A stretch of 46,664 nucleotides of DNA, taken from positions 1 to 46,664 of the IMG/VR virus record IMGVR_UViG_3300009082_000029; one strand, written 5' to 3'. Both the position numbers and the translations under genes were made by a program. The notes under the pieces are model-generated. The model saw only the letters and a program-made list of their open reading frames with translations, searched no databases and was not told the origin of the DNA. Shown here one piece after another: positions 22,650 to 31,442 of this stretch. The number at the start of each line of letters is the position of its first letter. Positions within the stretch are counted from its first letter, which is position 1. The stretch is from a virus.

Positions 22650-22681
22650 TTCGTCAAAATATTTATATATAACAGTGTATC

Positions 22682-23077
22682 ATGTTATTAAAAAGTAGGA
22701 TAACAAAATTATGTGAGGAGAATAAGTTAACTGTTAGAAAACTTGCAATTGATACAGGATTTTCTGAGCAATCGTTTTATAGATGGTTTAATGAAGACAC
22801 AATGGAGTTAAAGCACCTGCGGAAGATTGCAGATTACTTTAAAGTTGACTTGAATTATTTCTTCGGGAAAAATGAAGATTCGAATACTTATCAGAAAAAA
22901 GTAAATGAACGGCCTGCTCAAATCAGAGAGCCTGAGGAAACCTATACTATAAAAGATAAATACATAACAGTACTAGAAGAAAACATGCGATTACAGCGTG
23001 AAATAAAGGATGTAAGAGGCGAATTAGAAAAATGTAAAGCCGAAATAGATGTGATAAAAACAAAACAACTGGCTTAA
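22682..23077 (+). CDS. XRE-family lysogeny repressor
   Basis: 131 aa. Residues about 5-60 form a Cro/C1-type helix-turn-helix (LAIDTGFSEQSFYRWF is the recognition segment), followed by a linker and a coiled coil of about 95-128 (LEENMRLQREIKDVRGELEKC) for oligomerisation. There is no LexA-type peptidase domain, so direct RecA-stimulated self-cleavage is not expected. It is transcribed divergently from the early operon with operator-like repeats between. ATG at 22682 follows an AT-rich leader. Confidence 0.82.
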   Translation: MLLKSRITKLCEENKLTVRKLAIDTGFSEQSFYRWFNEDTMELKHLRKIADYFKVDLNYFFGKNEDSNTYQKKVNERPAQIREPEETYTIKDKYITVLEENMRLQREIKDVRGELEKCKAEIDVIKTKQLA

Positions 23078-23197
23078 AAAGGGCACAATATTCGGTAATA
23101 CGTATGTGGTTACGCTTAACACCTTTTACTTAAACGGATTAAATTGAAAATGGGTTGGGGGGTGGTGATGGAGTAATTGAAAAATAAATGAAAAGGA

Positions 23198-23551
23198 ATG
23201 GAACCGGGAAAACTAAGTTCACTCAGTTTGAGTTATGAGACCTTTATGAAAAGGGCTTTTAAGACTATCGACACAGCTAATCATACAAAATTGCACGCAG
23301 CTGTAATTGATAATATGATTCACACCCAGGAAGGATTAAATATAAAATACCTGGGCACGTTTGAAGAACAGTTTGATATGGCCAGGGAGTATATAAACGA
23401 AGGGTTTGAAAAGCTTTTAGAGCAAAGCAAATATAAAAAACATTTCAACCAGATAGCTGAATATTGGAGTATGGTTAAACAATCGGTTTCAATAGAAACA
23501 ATACTAGAATACCTGGATAAAGTAAACGAATTGACTAGGTCAAGTTCCTAA
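23198..23551 (+). CDS. Lysogeny-region protein, unknown
   Basis: 117 aa, helical, with no membrane segment; contains FEEQFDMAREYINEGFEKLL and ends ELTRSSS. It follows the repressor by 120 nt on the same strand and may share its transcript. The preceding gap has a G-rich stretch near 23153-23170. Its 3' end overlaps the opposing 76-aa gene by 4 nt. Function unknown; it could be a repressor partner or an immunity/moron gene. Confidence 0.6.
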   Translation: MEPGKLSSLSLSYETFMKRAFKTIDTANHTKLHAAVIDNMIHTQEGLNIKYLGTFEEQFDMAREYINEGFEKLLEQSKYKKHFNQIAEYWSMVKQSVSIETILEYLDKVNELTRSSS

Positions 23552-23778
23552 AGAAATTCAGAAGCTCCTTGTTTAATAAGATTTGTGCGAAACTCTTCAA
23601 ACTGACCAGCCTTGAGCAATTCTAACACACCATATACATCTGATGCAGGGACCACTCCTTGCCATAACATTTTGCGTAATCTTCGATATCTCCAGCTGGC
23701 GAATTCATTAGATGGTACAGCCCGTTTTTTCAAATATTCAAGCGCCTGTGCGATTGTTTCGGTTTTTATCTGGTCCAT
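23548..23778 (-). CDS. 76-aa protein under a late-type promoter, antisense to the lysogeny operon
   Basis: Helical and basic in the middle (FASWRYRRLRKMLWQG). It is the only gene outside the head and tail blocks preceded by the GTCCTTT-N20-TAnnTTTG promoter (23801-23837), and that copy has a perfect -7 box. Its transcript runs toward the 117-aa gene and the repressor on the opposite strand. It may be a late protein, an antirepressor, or mainly a carrier of antisense transcription. No family recognised. Confidence 0.6.
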   Translation of the reverse strand: MDQIKTETIAQALEYLKKRAVPSNEFASWRYRRLRKMLWQGVVPASDVYGVLELLKAGQFEEFRTNLIKQGASEFL

Positions 23779-23800
23779 AATTATAGATTTTAATTGAACC

Positions 23801-23837
23801 CAAATATAAATTGCATTGCAAAAACCCTAAAGGACAC
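23801..23837 (-). promoter_or_regulatory. Late-type promoter, copy F
   Basis: Minus strand GTGTCCTTT, 20 nt, then TATATTTG, an exact TAnnTTTG -7 box. It ends 23 nt above the start of the 76-aa gene, with the same spacing as the five structural-gene copies. Confidence 0.8.
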
Positions 23838-23841
23838 AATT

Positions 23842-24375
23842 TTGAAAAAGTTAATATGTATAATTCTGTTTGTTTCATTGTATGCGATATCGTATTCGCA
23901 GGAACCCTTGACGTTTTCAAAAGTTATTCAGACAGACAGTATTGAGAAAGATAGACTATTCGCTATTGTTAATGAGTGGTTTGCCGTGGAGTTCAGATCA
24001 GCAAATAAGGTTATTCAAATGTTGGATAAAGATGCCGGCATTATTATCGGAAAAGCAAATGATGAATTCAGATATCCCGGCCAGCAAAAATGTTTTGATG
24101 GCATTCTGCAGTATACCGTAAAAGTAATAATTAAGGATTACCGTCTTAAAATAGAAGTAAATGATTTTAGACATCAGAATATAAACAATTCAGGGCTTTG
24201 CAATCTTGGCTTAATAACTACCGCTGATAACTATAGAGAAAGTGGATTTGGAGCAAAGTATGATAATGTTGCCTGGGCAGATTTAAAGAAAAAATCAACT
24301 GTAATTGCAGAGTATTTTATAAAATCTCTTTCTGATAAAACCAAAAATATAAAAGCATCGGAAGAAGATTGGTAA
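23842..24375 (+). CDS. Secreted DUF4468-like protein (moron candidate)
   Basis: 177 aa from a TTG start at 23842, chosen because it gives a clean signal peptide (KKLICIILFVSLYAISYS, cleavage before Q); an upstream TTG at 23794 adds 16 less suitable residues. The mature part (LFAIVNEWFAVEF, VIQMLDKDAGIIIGKA, then a strand YTVKVIIKDYRLKIEVNDFRH) matches the DUF4468 pattern found in Bacteroidota exported proteins. It is located between repressor and integrase, a typical place for lysogenic-conversion genes. Function in the periplasm unknown. Confidence 0.75.
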   Translation: MKKLICIILFVSLYAISYSQEPLTFSKVIQTDSIEKDRLFAIVNEWFAVEFRSANKVIQMLDKDAGIIIGKANDEFRYPGQQKCFDGILQYTVKVIIKDYRLKIEVNDFRHQNINNSGLCNLGLITTADNYRESGFGAKYDNVAWADLKKKSTVIAEYFIKSLSDKTKNIKASEEDW

Positions 24376-24613
24376 AGTTACCCCGGCTCAGGTCTTAAAC
24401 CTTGTATATAATTGATAATAAACGCTAAACAGAAAATAAAAGTAGTTCCGCCGGGGTCACTTAGGTTGACATCTCAATTAACGAGAAAGTGACAAAAGCA
24501 TGCTAATTAAAGTTAGCATGCTTATTTACCCCGAAGGTTTACTCTTTAAGAAATGTATAAATACCCTGAAAAAGTAAAATAAAGTTACCCCTATAGTAAT
24601 TGTTTGTTACCCC
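24373..24613. other. Candidate attP region with GTTACCCC repeats
   Basis: The gap before the integrase contains the 12-mer TAAAGTTACCCC twice (24373-24384, 24580-24591), GTTACCCC again at 24606-24613 and TTTACCCC at 24525-24532, around a perfect hairpin. This resembles integrase arm-binding sites around a core. Position beside the integrase supports attP; the core itself cannot be set without a host junction. Confidence 0.5.
24496..24523. terminator. Strong hairpin upstream of the integrase
   Basis: Perfect 11-bp stem AAGCATGCTAA / TTAGCATGCTT (24496-24506 with 24513-24523), loop TTAAAG. The flanks are only moderately T-rich on either strand. It could end the secreted-protein transcript or be a recombination core structure. 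Confidence 0.6.
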
Positions 24614-24627
24614 AACTGTATTGCACC

Positions 24628-25905
24628 ATGAGAGTACCTGAACCAGGCTTTTTTCTTAAGCGCCCAAAGGATAAAACGCAAACGGCAATTGTAATGGTTG
24701 TGCGTGTGAACCGGACCGAGATTTTGAAATATTATACACGGGAAAGTATTCTGGAAGACCAGTGGGATGCTGCCGGAAAAAAAGCTAAGGAGGGTAAGTA
24801 TTCTCCGGAAGGATGGGAGGTTAATATGCGCCTGCAGAAATACCGGTTAAAGTTTAAAAGCCTATTTAGGGAATTGATTGATAAAAAGATTTTGCCGACA
24901 AAAGGAATTATTAAAAGTAAACTCGATGAGGAATTCTTTGATTTTTTGGAGCGGCCATCGGGCCTGGTGAAATATTTTGAAGAGATGATTGAGCGCATGA
25001 AAGATCACAAGCTGCTATCGGAAGAAAGTAAACCATATGCGCCCGGCACAATTGGCACATTTAATACGGCAGTGATGCACCTTAAAAAGTATGAGGAGAT
25101 CCACAGCCAGGTGCTGAGCTTTGAAAATGTTGACATGGCATTTTATTATGACTACCTGGATTATTTTTACTCGGCCAATTACTCGACAAACGCCATATTT
25201 AACCCGATAAAAAAGCTGAAGCAAGTGCTTAAGCAAGCGGAGCAGGAAGGGCACAAGGTTAACCCGGCATATAGAAACCGGAGGTTTATTGCCCCTGCAG
25301 AACTCACTGATAAAATTTACCTGAAGGAAACTGAAATTCAGAAGATTTATGAAATTAAATATGAGCTGTTCAGCCAGATCGACAATGTGCGGGACCGGTT
25401 TATATTGGCATGTTGCACCGGTGTGCGCTTTAGTGACTATGAAGAGGTTAAAGAGGATAACATATTCCGCAATGAGCACGGCGAATTTGTGCGCGTAAAG
25501 GCTGCAAAAACCGGCACGGTTGCTGTAATTCCGCTGAACTTTATGGCGAAGGCTATATTGGCAAAGTATGAATATAACCTGCCCAAGGTAATAGGGAATG
25601 CAAATTTTAATGTGTATTTGAAAACGATTGGAGTGGATGCAAAGCTGACTGATGACATTAATTTAAATTCGACCAGAGGGGGTAAATCTTTAACGGAAAC
25701 GAAGAAAAAGCACGAGCTGATACAAACTCACACCGCGCGAAGATCGTTTGCTACAAACTTGTTTTTGGCGGGATATTCGAATAATGAAATAAGAAAGATA
25801 ACCGGGCATAAAACTGAAGTTGAATTTTTAAAGTATATAAGGGTGACCAGTGAAGAAGTTGCTTTTAAAATGGCGCAAGATCCGAGGTTCTCAGACCGGC
25901 ACTAA
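24628..25905 (+). CDS. int: Tyrosine recombinase (phage integrase)
   Basis: 425 aa from ATG 24628. It has an N-terminal arm-binding domain (first 80 or so residues), a SAM-like core-binding domain around 110-205, and a catalytic domain with R267 in CTGVR, K294 in AAKTG, H368 and R371 in HTARR, H394 in TGH, and nucleophile Y403 in FLKYIRV. All catalytic residues are present. It catalyses site-specific integration and, with a directionality factor, excision. It is convergent with, and overlaps by 15 nt, the last tail gene. Typical of Bacteroidota phages and conjugative elements. Confidence 0.93.
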   Translation: MRVPEPGFFLKRPKDKTQTAIVMVVRVNRTEILKYYTRESILEDQWDAAGKKAKEGKYSPEGWEVNMRLQKYRLKFKSLFRELIDKKILPTKGIIKSKLDEEFFDFLERPSGLVKYFEEMIERMKDHKLLSEESKPYAPGTIGTFNTAVMHLKKYEEIHSQVLSFENVDMAFYYDYLDYFYSANYSTNAIFNPIKKLKQVLKQAEQEGHKVNPAYRNRRFIAPAELTDKIYLKETEIQKIYEIKYELFSQIDNVRDRFILACCTGVRFSDYEEVKEDNIFRNEHGEFVRVKAAKTGTVAVIPLNFMAKAILAKYEYNLPKVIGNANFNVYLKTIGVDAKLTDDINLNSTRGGKSLTETKKKHELIQTHTARRSFATNLFLAGYSNNEIRKITGHKTEVEFLKYIRVTSEEVAFKMAQDPRFSDRH

Positions 25906-27753
25906 CACTGTGTTTTTATTAACCACTTCGCCAGATTGTAATATTTCGGCATCGATGCTTTTAACCAGGTAGTTTAGGTGATTTACCCGGTATTTTTTCC
26001 ACCAGGCAAATGAATTAAGCATATGAGCCGGCCATGCGACATACCTGGTTTCCTCACGATAACGGTTAACCATTAAATTAACATGATCGAGGTGGAGCTG
26101 ATTGTAAAGACCATATTCGCCATCCCACCGGAGTGATAAATTGGCTGCTGGTATTTTGACGCCGGCCGGATTATAAACATCGTTGGTGCACATTGGAAAG
26201 CTAATGGTTTCGAAATGATCAGTACGCCATGCCTGGAATGAATATTCGCCGCGATAAAAGAATAAACGAAAATCGTCGTGAGTGCTTTGGTTGATGATCA
26301 TGAACTGTCCTTCTTTGTTGATAAAAGGGAACATCATGTATGTAAAACTCTTTACCAATAGCGGAGAAAACTTGGTTTGAATTGAAAATTTACCTTCGCC
26401 ACTTTGCAGTTGCAGAAAATTTTCGGAGTAAAAATCCCATCCGGATGAGCGTAAAAAACCTACTGTGGAATAGCGATAGTAAGCATTTTCACCGAGCACA
26501 AGACGCACATCGTTGTTGTTGCTGCCCAATAACGGTAAATCAGCAGCAGTGGCAACTGGATCTCTCAGTGTCATGAGATCGGTAATTTCGGCAATACGTG
26601 AGGACCAGTACTCATCGTCGGAAGGATTTTCATAAGCAAGTTTAAACCCACTTTCTTTGGTGATGGACTGATCGGAAACGCTGCCTGCGAACGTTGTGAT
26701 ATCATCGACATCGTTGCTGTTGATTATATTTTTGAGAAATATAATGCGACACTCGCGCGAGGACTCGTTGATAAATACCCGGGAAGAAGTGAGTTTTTCA
26801 ACTTCTTTAAGAAAGTTGCCACACGTAATTTCGGGCAGATGATTTTTGGCTTCCTCGGAAATTAACCCGGTGACATGCGGTTTGAAAATTGTTATATAGT
26901 TGGTGCCACTAGATAATGAAGATACAATTGGCGTTATATCAAATGAGATATTGAACTCATCCTCGACAGTAACCTTAAGTACTTTATTTGATAATTGCAT
27001 TTGAGCCGATAGCGGCCGTATGAATGCATAAACAAGCAGATAACTGCCATCGACAATATCGTGTGGCAGATCGCGGTGAAAAACATATTTGCCATCGGAA
27101 ATACTTGCACTGAATATAATATTATCGAAACCAACTATTGGGAACTCATACTTGCCGTTTGAATTACTGTTGAACATATATAACTGGTTGATATCGGCAT
27201 GTTGCTTAAGTTCGTTGCTGATTATGCCAAAGCCGAAATTACTGAAAATGCCCTCGATGACACTATTTAACTTAAGAAATGGCACCGGTGCCGTTTGCTC
27301 ACCAGGAACAGGATTACCATCGACATCGAGTGCGTTCATGTAGCCGGAATATCCACCAGTGAGCGGAAAATTATCCATTAACTTGGAATTGCTTATTGGC
27401 AGGTACCTGGCATCGAACGGAATATTGATTGAACGCAGGCTCACATTGGCCAAATTCCAAAAATCGCTTTGAGAATTGAATTGGAAATCGAGATAATTAT
27501 CGGTTACGGAATTGAAGTAAGTGGCGCCCATTAAAACTAAAGCGTCGGTAACTATCATGGAAGCATATTTAACCTGGTTATAACCAACCTCGGGCAGATG
27601 AAGCTGGTTTATAACATCTTTATTGCGAGCGGTATTAATGGTTTTGAGGTTATAAGTATGGCTTACCCGATCGTTAAACATTGGATTGAGTAACCGGAAC
27701 GGTAATGGGCCATCAAAATCGATCTCGAGACCATTAATGTAATACTTCCGCAT
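25891..27753 (-). CDS. Tail-tip-like structural protein, unknown
   Basis: 620 aa, rich in beta segments and aromatic residues; it starts MRKYYINGLEIDFDGPLPF, a strand layout seen in tail-tip or distal-tail proteins. No enzymatic motif. It is the last gene of the tail block, 4 nt after a 127-aa gene, and meets the integrase tail to tail. A host-range or hub component is likely from position. No transmembrane or signal segment. Confidence 0.55.
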   Translation of the reverse strand: MRKYYINGLEIDFDGPLPFRLLNPMFNDRVSHTYNLKTINTARNKDVINQLHLPEVGYNQVKYASMIVTDALVLMGATYFNSVTDNYLDFQFNSQSDFWNLANVSLRSINIPFDARYLPISNSKLMDNFPLTGGYSGYMNALDVDGNPVPGEQTAPVPFLKLNSVIEGIFSNFGFGIISNELKQHADINQLYMFNSNSNGKYEFPIVGFDNIIFSASISDGKYVFHRDLPHDIVDGSYLLVYAFIRPLSAQMQLSNKVLKVTVEDEFNISFDITPIVSSLSSGTNYITIFKPHVTGLISEEAKNHLPEITCGNFLKEVEKLTSSRVFINESSRECRIIFLKNIINSNDVDDITTFAGSVSDQSITKESGFKLAYENPSDDEYWSSRIAEITDLMTLRDPVATAADLPLLGSNNNDVRLVLGENAYYRYSTVGFLRSSGWDFYSENFLQLQSGEGKFSIQTKFSPLLVKSFTYMMFPFINKEGQFMIINQSTHDDFRLFFYRGEYSFQAWRTDHFETISFPMCTNDVYNPAGVKIPAANLSLRWDGEYGLYNQLHLDHVNLMVNRYREETRYVAWPAHMLNSFAWWKKYRVNHLNYLVKSIDAEILQSGEVVNKNTVLVPV

Positions 27754-27757
27754 AGGA

Positions 27758-28141
27758 TCAGAATTTTACGATAATATACTCCGCGGAGGATCCTACGGGA
27801 AAATCTTCTTCGAAGTGGATCCAAACGGCATTGGATCCGGAAGGACCATAACTGAAATGAATGGCGGACCAGATATCACCATCAGTCCAGTGCGATTTAA
27901 TGAACACAACAGGGAAAGCGGTATTAAGCGTATGCGCAACAGTAACTTCACCGTCGATTATATCGGCAGCCAGAATAGTGCCATGCGCCGGGATGCCGAT
28001 AGTGGCTGCGGAGTTAAGTTTTGAATCGTTAATATCTTTAAGCAATGCCTTAAGCTCAGCAGCATCGATTTCACCAGCATGATTGGTTGGCAAGGTAGCA
28101 TCAATGCGGTCGTTTAATTGCGAATCGGTATATACTGCCAT
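27758..28141 (-). CDS. Small tail-region protein, unknown
   Basis: 127 aa. The N-terminal half is helical and charged (DSQLNDRIDATLPTNHAGEI) and the C-terminal half is beta-rich with Trp and aromatics, as in small tail fibre or fibre-tip domains. It lies 5 nt from both neighbours, inside the tail-tip cluster. Likely a minor tail or fibre-attachment protein. Confidence 0.55.
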   Translation of the reverse strand: MAVYTDSQLNDRIDATLPTNHAGEIDAAELKALLKDINDSKLNSAATIGIPAHGTILAADIIDGEVTVAHTLNTAFPVVFIKSHWTDGDIWSAIHFSYGPSGSNAVWIHFEEDFPVGSSAEYIIVKF

Positions 28142-28146
28142 TTTAT

Positions 28147-29760
28147 TTAAACATTAAAGTCATCACTAAAATCGTTACTGAAATCGCCCTGGATTGGTAA
28201 TTCGGATCCGGGTAGAAACTCCTGGTAAAAAGTGTCATCCATATCATCGAGAGAAACTTTAAAATCAAAGTTGTGCAGGTTATCGAGGTCGGTGCGGGAT
28301 GTGGGTACGTCGGCTTCTTCGATTTGAACCGCATAAACGCGATTGTTTTTAAGCCAGTAAACATCTGGGGATCCCATAAATTCATAAGCCCAATAATTAT
28401 TCCAGGGATCGGGCATGTAACCGCTATTTACCATCATGGCTGAGGTATGCTGAATATCGACAGGTTTACGGCTTTGCGTGCGATCGACTTTGGCATGGAT
28501 AACACGATCGTAAAATTCTTTTTGGAGCTTGTTGGATTTTTCGGCATCGCCGGTGGACCGGAATAATTCATAAACACCATAGGAATTCATAAACAGGAAA
28601 TACCTGGCCATGCGCTGATAAGTATAGTCGATTTGAAAAGTTCGGCGCTCACTCACCAGGGATCCGGATCCGTTCTCGATCCAAATTTCGTATTCGGTTG
28701 GTACTTTGGCGCCGTAATCGGCCTGCTTAATGGTTTGAAAACCTACAGAAAATTCGTGAAGTGAAAATGCTGCAGCATTGAAAGTGGCAAGATCGCGAGT
28801 TTCGGCAGGATCGCTCCGGAAGCGCTCAGTTATTTTCATAACTGCATTGGGATATGCAGCAAGGAAAAGAAAATAAAGTTTTTCGGGGGCGTAAATATCG
28901 GTTTGCTTTGTAACAGGTGCAAAACTAAGGAAACGCTTTGATGATACCAAATCGGCATAAATGCTTGTGAGTTGCGTGTTGAGCGCTTTTTCTTTGGTTT
29001 GTGACATTTTGCCCGGGAGAACATAAACATAATTTGTAAGGGCGGATTCGGCAGTTTTATTATCGGCAAGGAAAGACAGGTGCAGGTGATATTTTTGCAT
29101 GATGCTGTGCGCATGCCGTAATGCCGTTTCGGGAAAGGTAAAGTGACCGGTGGCATCGGTATAAAGTAATCTTTTAAGATCATATTGCAATGAGGCATCG
29201 TGACCTGTAAAGAGAAACGGAATAGATATTGGTGAACGGTAATTGGTAAGCGTGTTACCATCGAGCATTAGCTGGATGCGTAATTTATAGTTTGAATAAA
29301 TATCGTCGGGGGTGAATGAGCTTTGAGTAGTTTGACAAGGACCGGCAGTGCTTGCATAAATAAGCAGGTTGTTAACGGCCTCTTTTACATAAGGCTCAAA
29401 CTGCAGGCGATAATAAGTCATGATCCAGCTTCCGGAAATCATGAAATTACCTGAAAGCTGGTAATGCGACATGAGTGCAAGCTGCACTTTTATGCCCCAC
29501 TCTTGCAATGACTCGGCGCCCTCCCGGACCGGATAGGTGCCTATAACACCGGTATAGTTGGAAACGCATGTGAAAGTTATGGTAATGCCGTTAAAGGTAA
29601 ACACGAGGTAATTATCGACCTCGTGAAACGACTGCAGCCATATTGAGCCTTTTACTGATACTCCGAGCGCATTGTATGCATTGGATACATCGACATTAAG
29701 CAATGTTTCGTTGCCGGATATTACAACTACGGGCGGATATGTGATTGTTTTAGTGGCCAA
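28147..29760 (-). CDS. Large tail-tip-like protein, unknown
   Basis: 537 aa, largely beta-structured with repeated aromatic strands and an acidic C-terminus (ends NDFSDDFNV). It overlaps the spanin gene by 11 nt, so structural and lysis genes share one transcript. The size and composition suit a tail-hub or baseplate-type protein, but no named family was recognised; a portal role was considered and not supported. Confidence 0.55.
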   Translation of the reverse strand: MATKTITYPPVVVISGNETLLNVDVSNAYNALGVSVKGSIWLQSFHEVDNYLVFTFNGITITFTCVSNYTGVIGTYPVREGAESLQEWGIKVQLALMSHYQLSGNFMISGSWIMTYYRLQFEPYVKEAVNNLLIYASTAGPCQTTQSSFTPDDIYSNYKLRIQLMLDGNTLTNYRSPISIPFLFTGHDASLQYDLKRLLYTDATGHFTFPETALRHAHSIMQKYHLHLSFLADNKTAESALTNYVYVLPGKMSQTKEKALNTQLTSIYADLVSSKRFLSFAPVTKQTDIYAPEKLYFLFLAAYPNAVMKITERFRSDPAETRDLATFNAAAFSLHEFSVGFQTIKQADYGAKVPTEYEIWIENGSGSLVSERRTFQIDYTYQRMARYFLFMNSYGVYELFRSTGDAEKSNKLQKEFYDRVIHAKVDRTQSRKPVDIQHTSAMMVNSGYMPDPWNNYWAYEFMGSPDVYWLKNNRVYAVQIEEADVPTSRTDLDNLHNFDFKVSLDDMDDTFYQEFLPGSELPIQGDFSNDFSDDFNV

Positions 29761-30217
29761 TTACTTTGCGTATTATGGTTGTGATTACAATAAGCAGAAC
29801 AATTATAGAGACTATGTAAATTATCCGGAGCTTTTGCATTTTAAGTTTGCGATCGGCTTTTATATCTTCGATTACAGTTACCGTTGGTGTGACAATGGTT
29901 GTATCAACAGTGACCGTATCGGCCGGCACGGATGCTTCGATTTCGGTTGATTGGTTGTTGCGGCGAACAATTATGGTAACTCCTTTTTTTGATACAGAAA
30001 TGATTGAATCGCCAGGTTGCATGCGATTGAATAAGGAATCGGGCAGGTTATACAGCGCCGTGCGTGCCGGAAAAATAACCAGGCGCGAAAACCTGGTAGT
30101 ATCATTAATGACCAGCTGGGGATTATTGCGAACAAGGCGCGTCATGCGCTGCTGGGGGGAGCAGGAAAGGAGTGAAAAGATAAAAGTGAAAAGTGAAAAG
30201 TAGAAGAGGGTTTTCAT
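29750..30217 (-). CDS. Unimolecular spanin (lipoprotein plus C-terminal membrane helix)
   Basis: 155 aa. The N-terminus has a lipoprotein signal ending in LLSCS (Cys19 would be lipidated in the outer membrane), and the C-terminus (about 131-152) is a single hydrophobic helix for the inner membrane. The periplasmic middle is beta-rich with Thr/Val strands. One polypeptide anchored in both membranes is the arrangement of u-spanins, which fuse the membranes at lysis. It directly follows the endolysin gene (ATGA overlap), the expected place. Family from topology, not sequence. Confidence 0.78.
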   Translation of the reverse strand: MKTLFYFSLFTFIFSLLSCSPQQRMTRLVRNNPQLVINDTTRFSRLVIFPARTALYNLPDSLFNRMQPGDSIISVSKKGVTIIVRRNNQSTEIEASVPADTVTVDTTIVTPTVTVIEDIKADRKLKMQKLRIIYIVSIIVLLIVITTIIRKVIGH

Positions 30218-30735
30218 ATGTCGAGATTTGCAGGGTGAACAAAACCGAGGAGTCTTAAACCATTTAATGGCTTACTGAAATCTCTGCGCTTATAAGCCCA
30301 TTCGAAGCCTTCGCGACCGCCAGCAGAATTACTGTTACCTTCGATAGTGAAATAATGATCTTTCATTACATCGATAACAATACCAGCGTGACCCTGCCAG
30401 GTTGCTTTATTACTTATATAATACTGCCAAAATACTGCAGCACCAGGAACTGGGATACAATTACATGGGAACGGACCACTTTTTCGGAGATTATGGTAAG
30501 ATTCAACAGCGCTTTTTGATAATAGCCGGTTGATATAATCTTCAAATGCAGTTCCCTGGTAGGTTTCATAAAGAACTAATTCAACTGCCAGTGCACACCA
30601 AGCATCACCCTTAACGAATCCGCGCTCAATCATTTTCTTTTGGATCCACTCAGATTTGAAACCGGCATTGCCCGATTTCTCCTGCTGGCCCAGGAGTGTT
30701 TTTGAAAATCCGACTATGATTTCAGCAGCTTTCAT
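30214..30735 (-). CDS. CHAP-like peptidoglycan hydrolase (endolysin)
   Basis: 173 aa. It has the Cys-His-type hydrolase pattern: C47 in GDAWCALAVELV, H116 in GHAGIVIDV, and a third-residue candidate in TIEGNSN (E132/N134), in the order and spacing of CHAP amidase/endopeptidases. There is no signal peptide, so it would need the holin. It lies between membrane-protein genes (holin candidates) and the spanin, forming a lysis cassette. The bond cleaved in peptidoglycan cannot be told from sequence. Confidence 0.85.
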   Translation of the reverse strand: MKAAEIIVGFSKTLLGQQEKSGNAGFKSEWIQKKMIERGFVKGDAWCALAVELVLYETYQGTAFEDYINRLLSKSAVESYHNLRKSGPFPCNCIPVPGAAVFWQYYISNKATWQGHAGIVIDVMKDHYFTIEGNSNSAGGREGFEWAYKRRDFSKPLNGLRLLGFVHPANLDI

Positions 30736-30751
30736 ATGAGTATTTATAAAA

Positions 30752-31141
30752 TCACAAATTCAGTATTAATCCTGCAATTGTTAGTGATGCGAATACAAGT
30801 AAGTATATTAACCACCTGCGATTTACTTTTTGAACTTGTTTATCGGCTTCCTGCTTGGCTATTCGGGTTTCATACATAGCTTTTTCTTGTTCGTGCGCAA
30901 TAATTGAAGCCTCAGTTTCGATTTGAAATTTATAAACAGCTGAATATGCGGTTCCGAGAGCTTCGATCTTTTTAATTAGCTCGGTTTCGGATTTTTCGCG
31001 CTGCTCCATTTGAGTGTTTAATCTTGAAACCAGCGTATAGAGCCCTGGCTGTCCATTACCTTCGACTATTTTTGATATCCGGAGCGTTCGTTCGTCGATG
31101 CGAGATATTTCAGCTTCTTTAGTGCAGGTATGTTCATCCAT
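30752..31141 (-). CDS. Coiled-coil protein with C-terminal membrane helix (lysis cassette)
   Basis: 129 aa. An acidic N-terminus (TCTKEAEISRIDERTLRIS) leads to a long coiled coil and ends in a single transmembrane helix (RWLIYLLVFASLTIAGLI). This layout is shared with XhlA-like hemolysin and holin-accessory proteins and with membrane-anchored spanin parts. It lies between the holin candidate and the endolysin. Role in lysis inferred from context. Confidence 0.65.
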   Translation of the reverse strand: MDEHTCTKEAEISRIDERTLRISKIVEGNGQPGLYTLVSRLNTQMEQREKSETELIKKIEALGTAYSAVYKFQIETEASIIAHEQEKAMYETRIAKQEADKQVQKVNRRWLIYLLVFASLTIAGLILNL

Positions 31142-31146
31142 GATTA

Positions 31147-31431
31147 TTATACTGTTTCCTTAGTGACCTTACTTTCAGACTTAGTTATTTCTGTTTTATC
31201 AATTTTAAGGTCGTTGCCCTTAAAGAATTCAGCTGTTATAGCACCGACACAAAACAAAATTATTGCAGCTGTGATATAAAGGATTTGAGGGTCAATAGTA
31301 ACCCCCTGTATGTTCGCTTTGACTTCAAGCCAGAATATAAAACAGAAAATATATAGTACAAGCCCTTTCCTACTGGTATTTCCGTTTTGATCCTCAAAGA
31401 ATCCGCCGAACCATTTAAATAAGTTTGTCAT
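31147..31431 (-). CDS. Putative holin (two membrane helices)
   Basis: 94 aa with two hydrophobic helices (about 25-40 and 50-68) and a charged, Lys/Thr/Glu-rich C-terminal tail. Size and topology match class II-type holins; it is 5 nt from the coiled-coil lysis gene. Holins form the inner-membrane lesion that releases the endolysin. No family-level similarity recognised. Confidence 0.65.
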   Translation of the reverse strand: MTNLFKWFGGFFEDQNGNTSRKGLVLYIFCFIFWLEVKANIQGVTIDPQILYITAAIILFCVGAITAEFFKGNDLKIDKTEITKSESKVTKETV

Positions 31432-31442
31432 TTTATTAAATT

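Noticed and set aside
28147-29760. 537-aa protein as the missing portal
   Set aside because: Its position after the lysis genes and beta-rich composition do not fit a portal; left as tail-tip-like.
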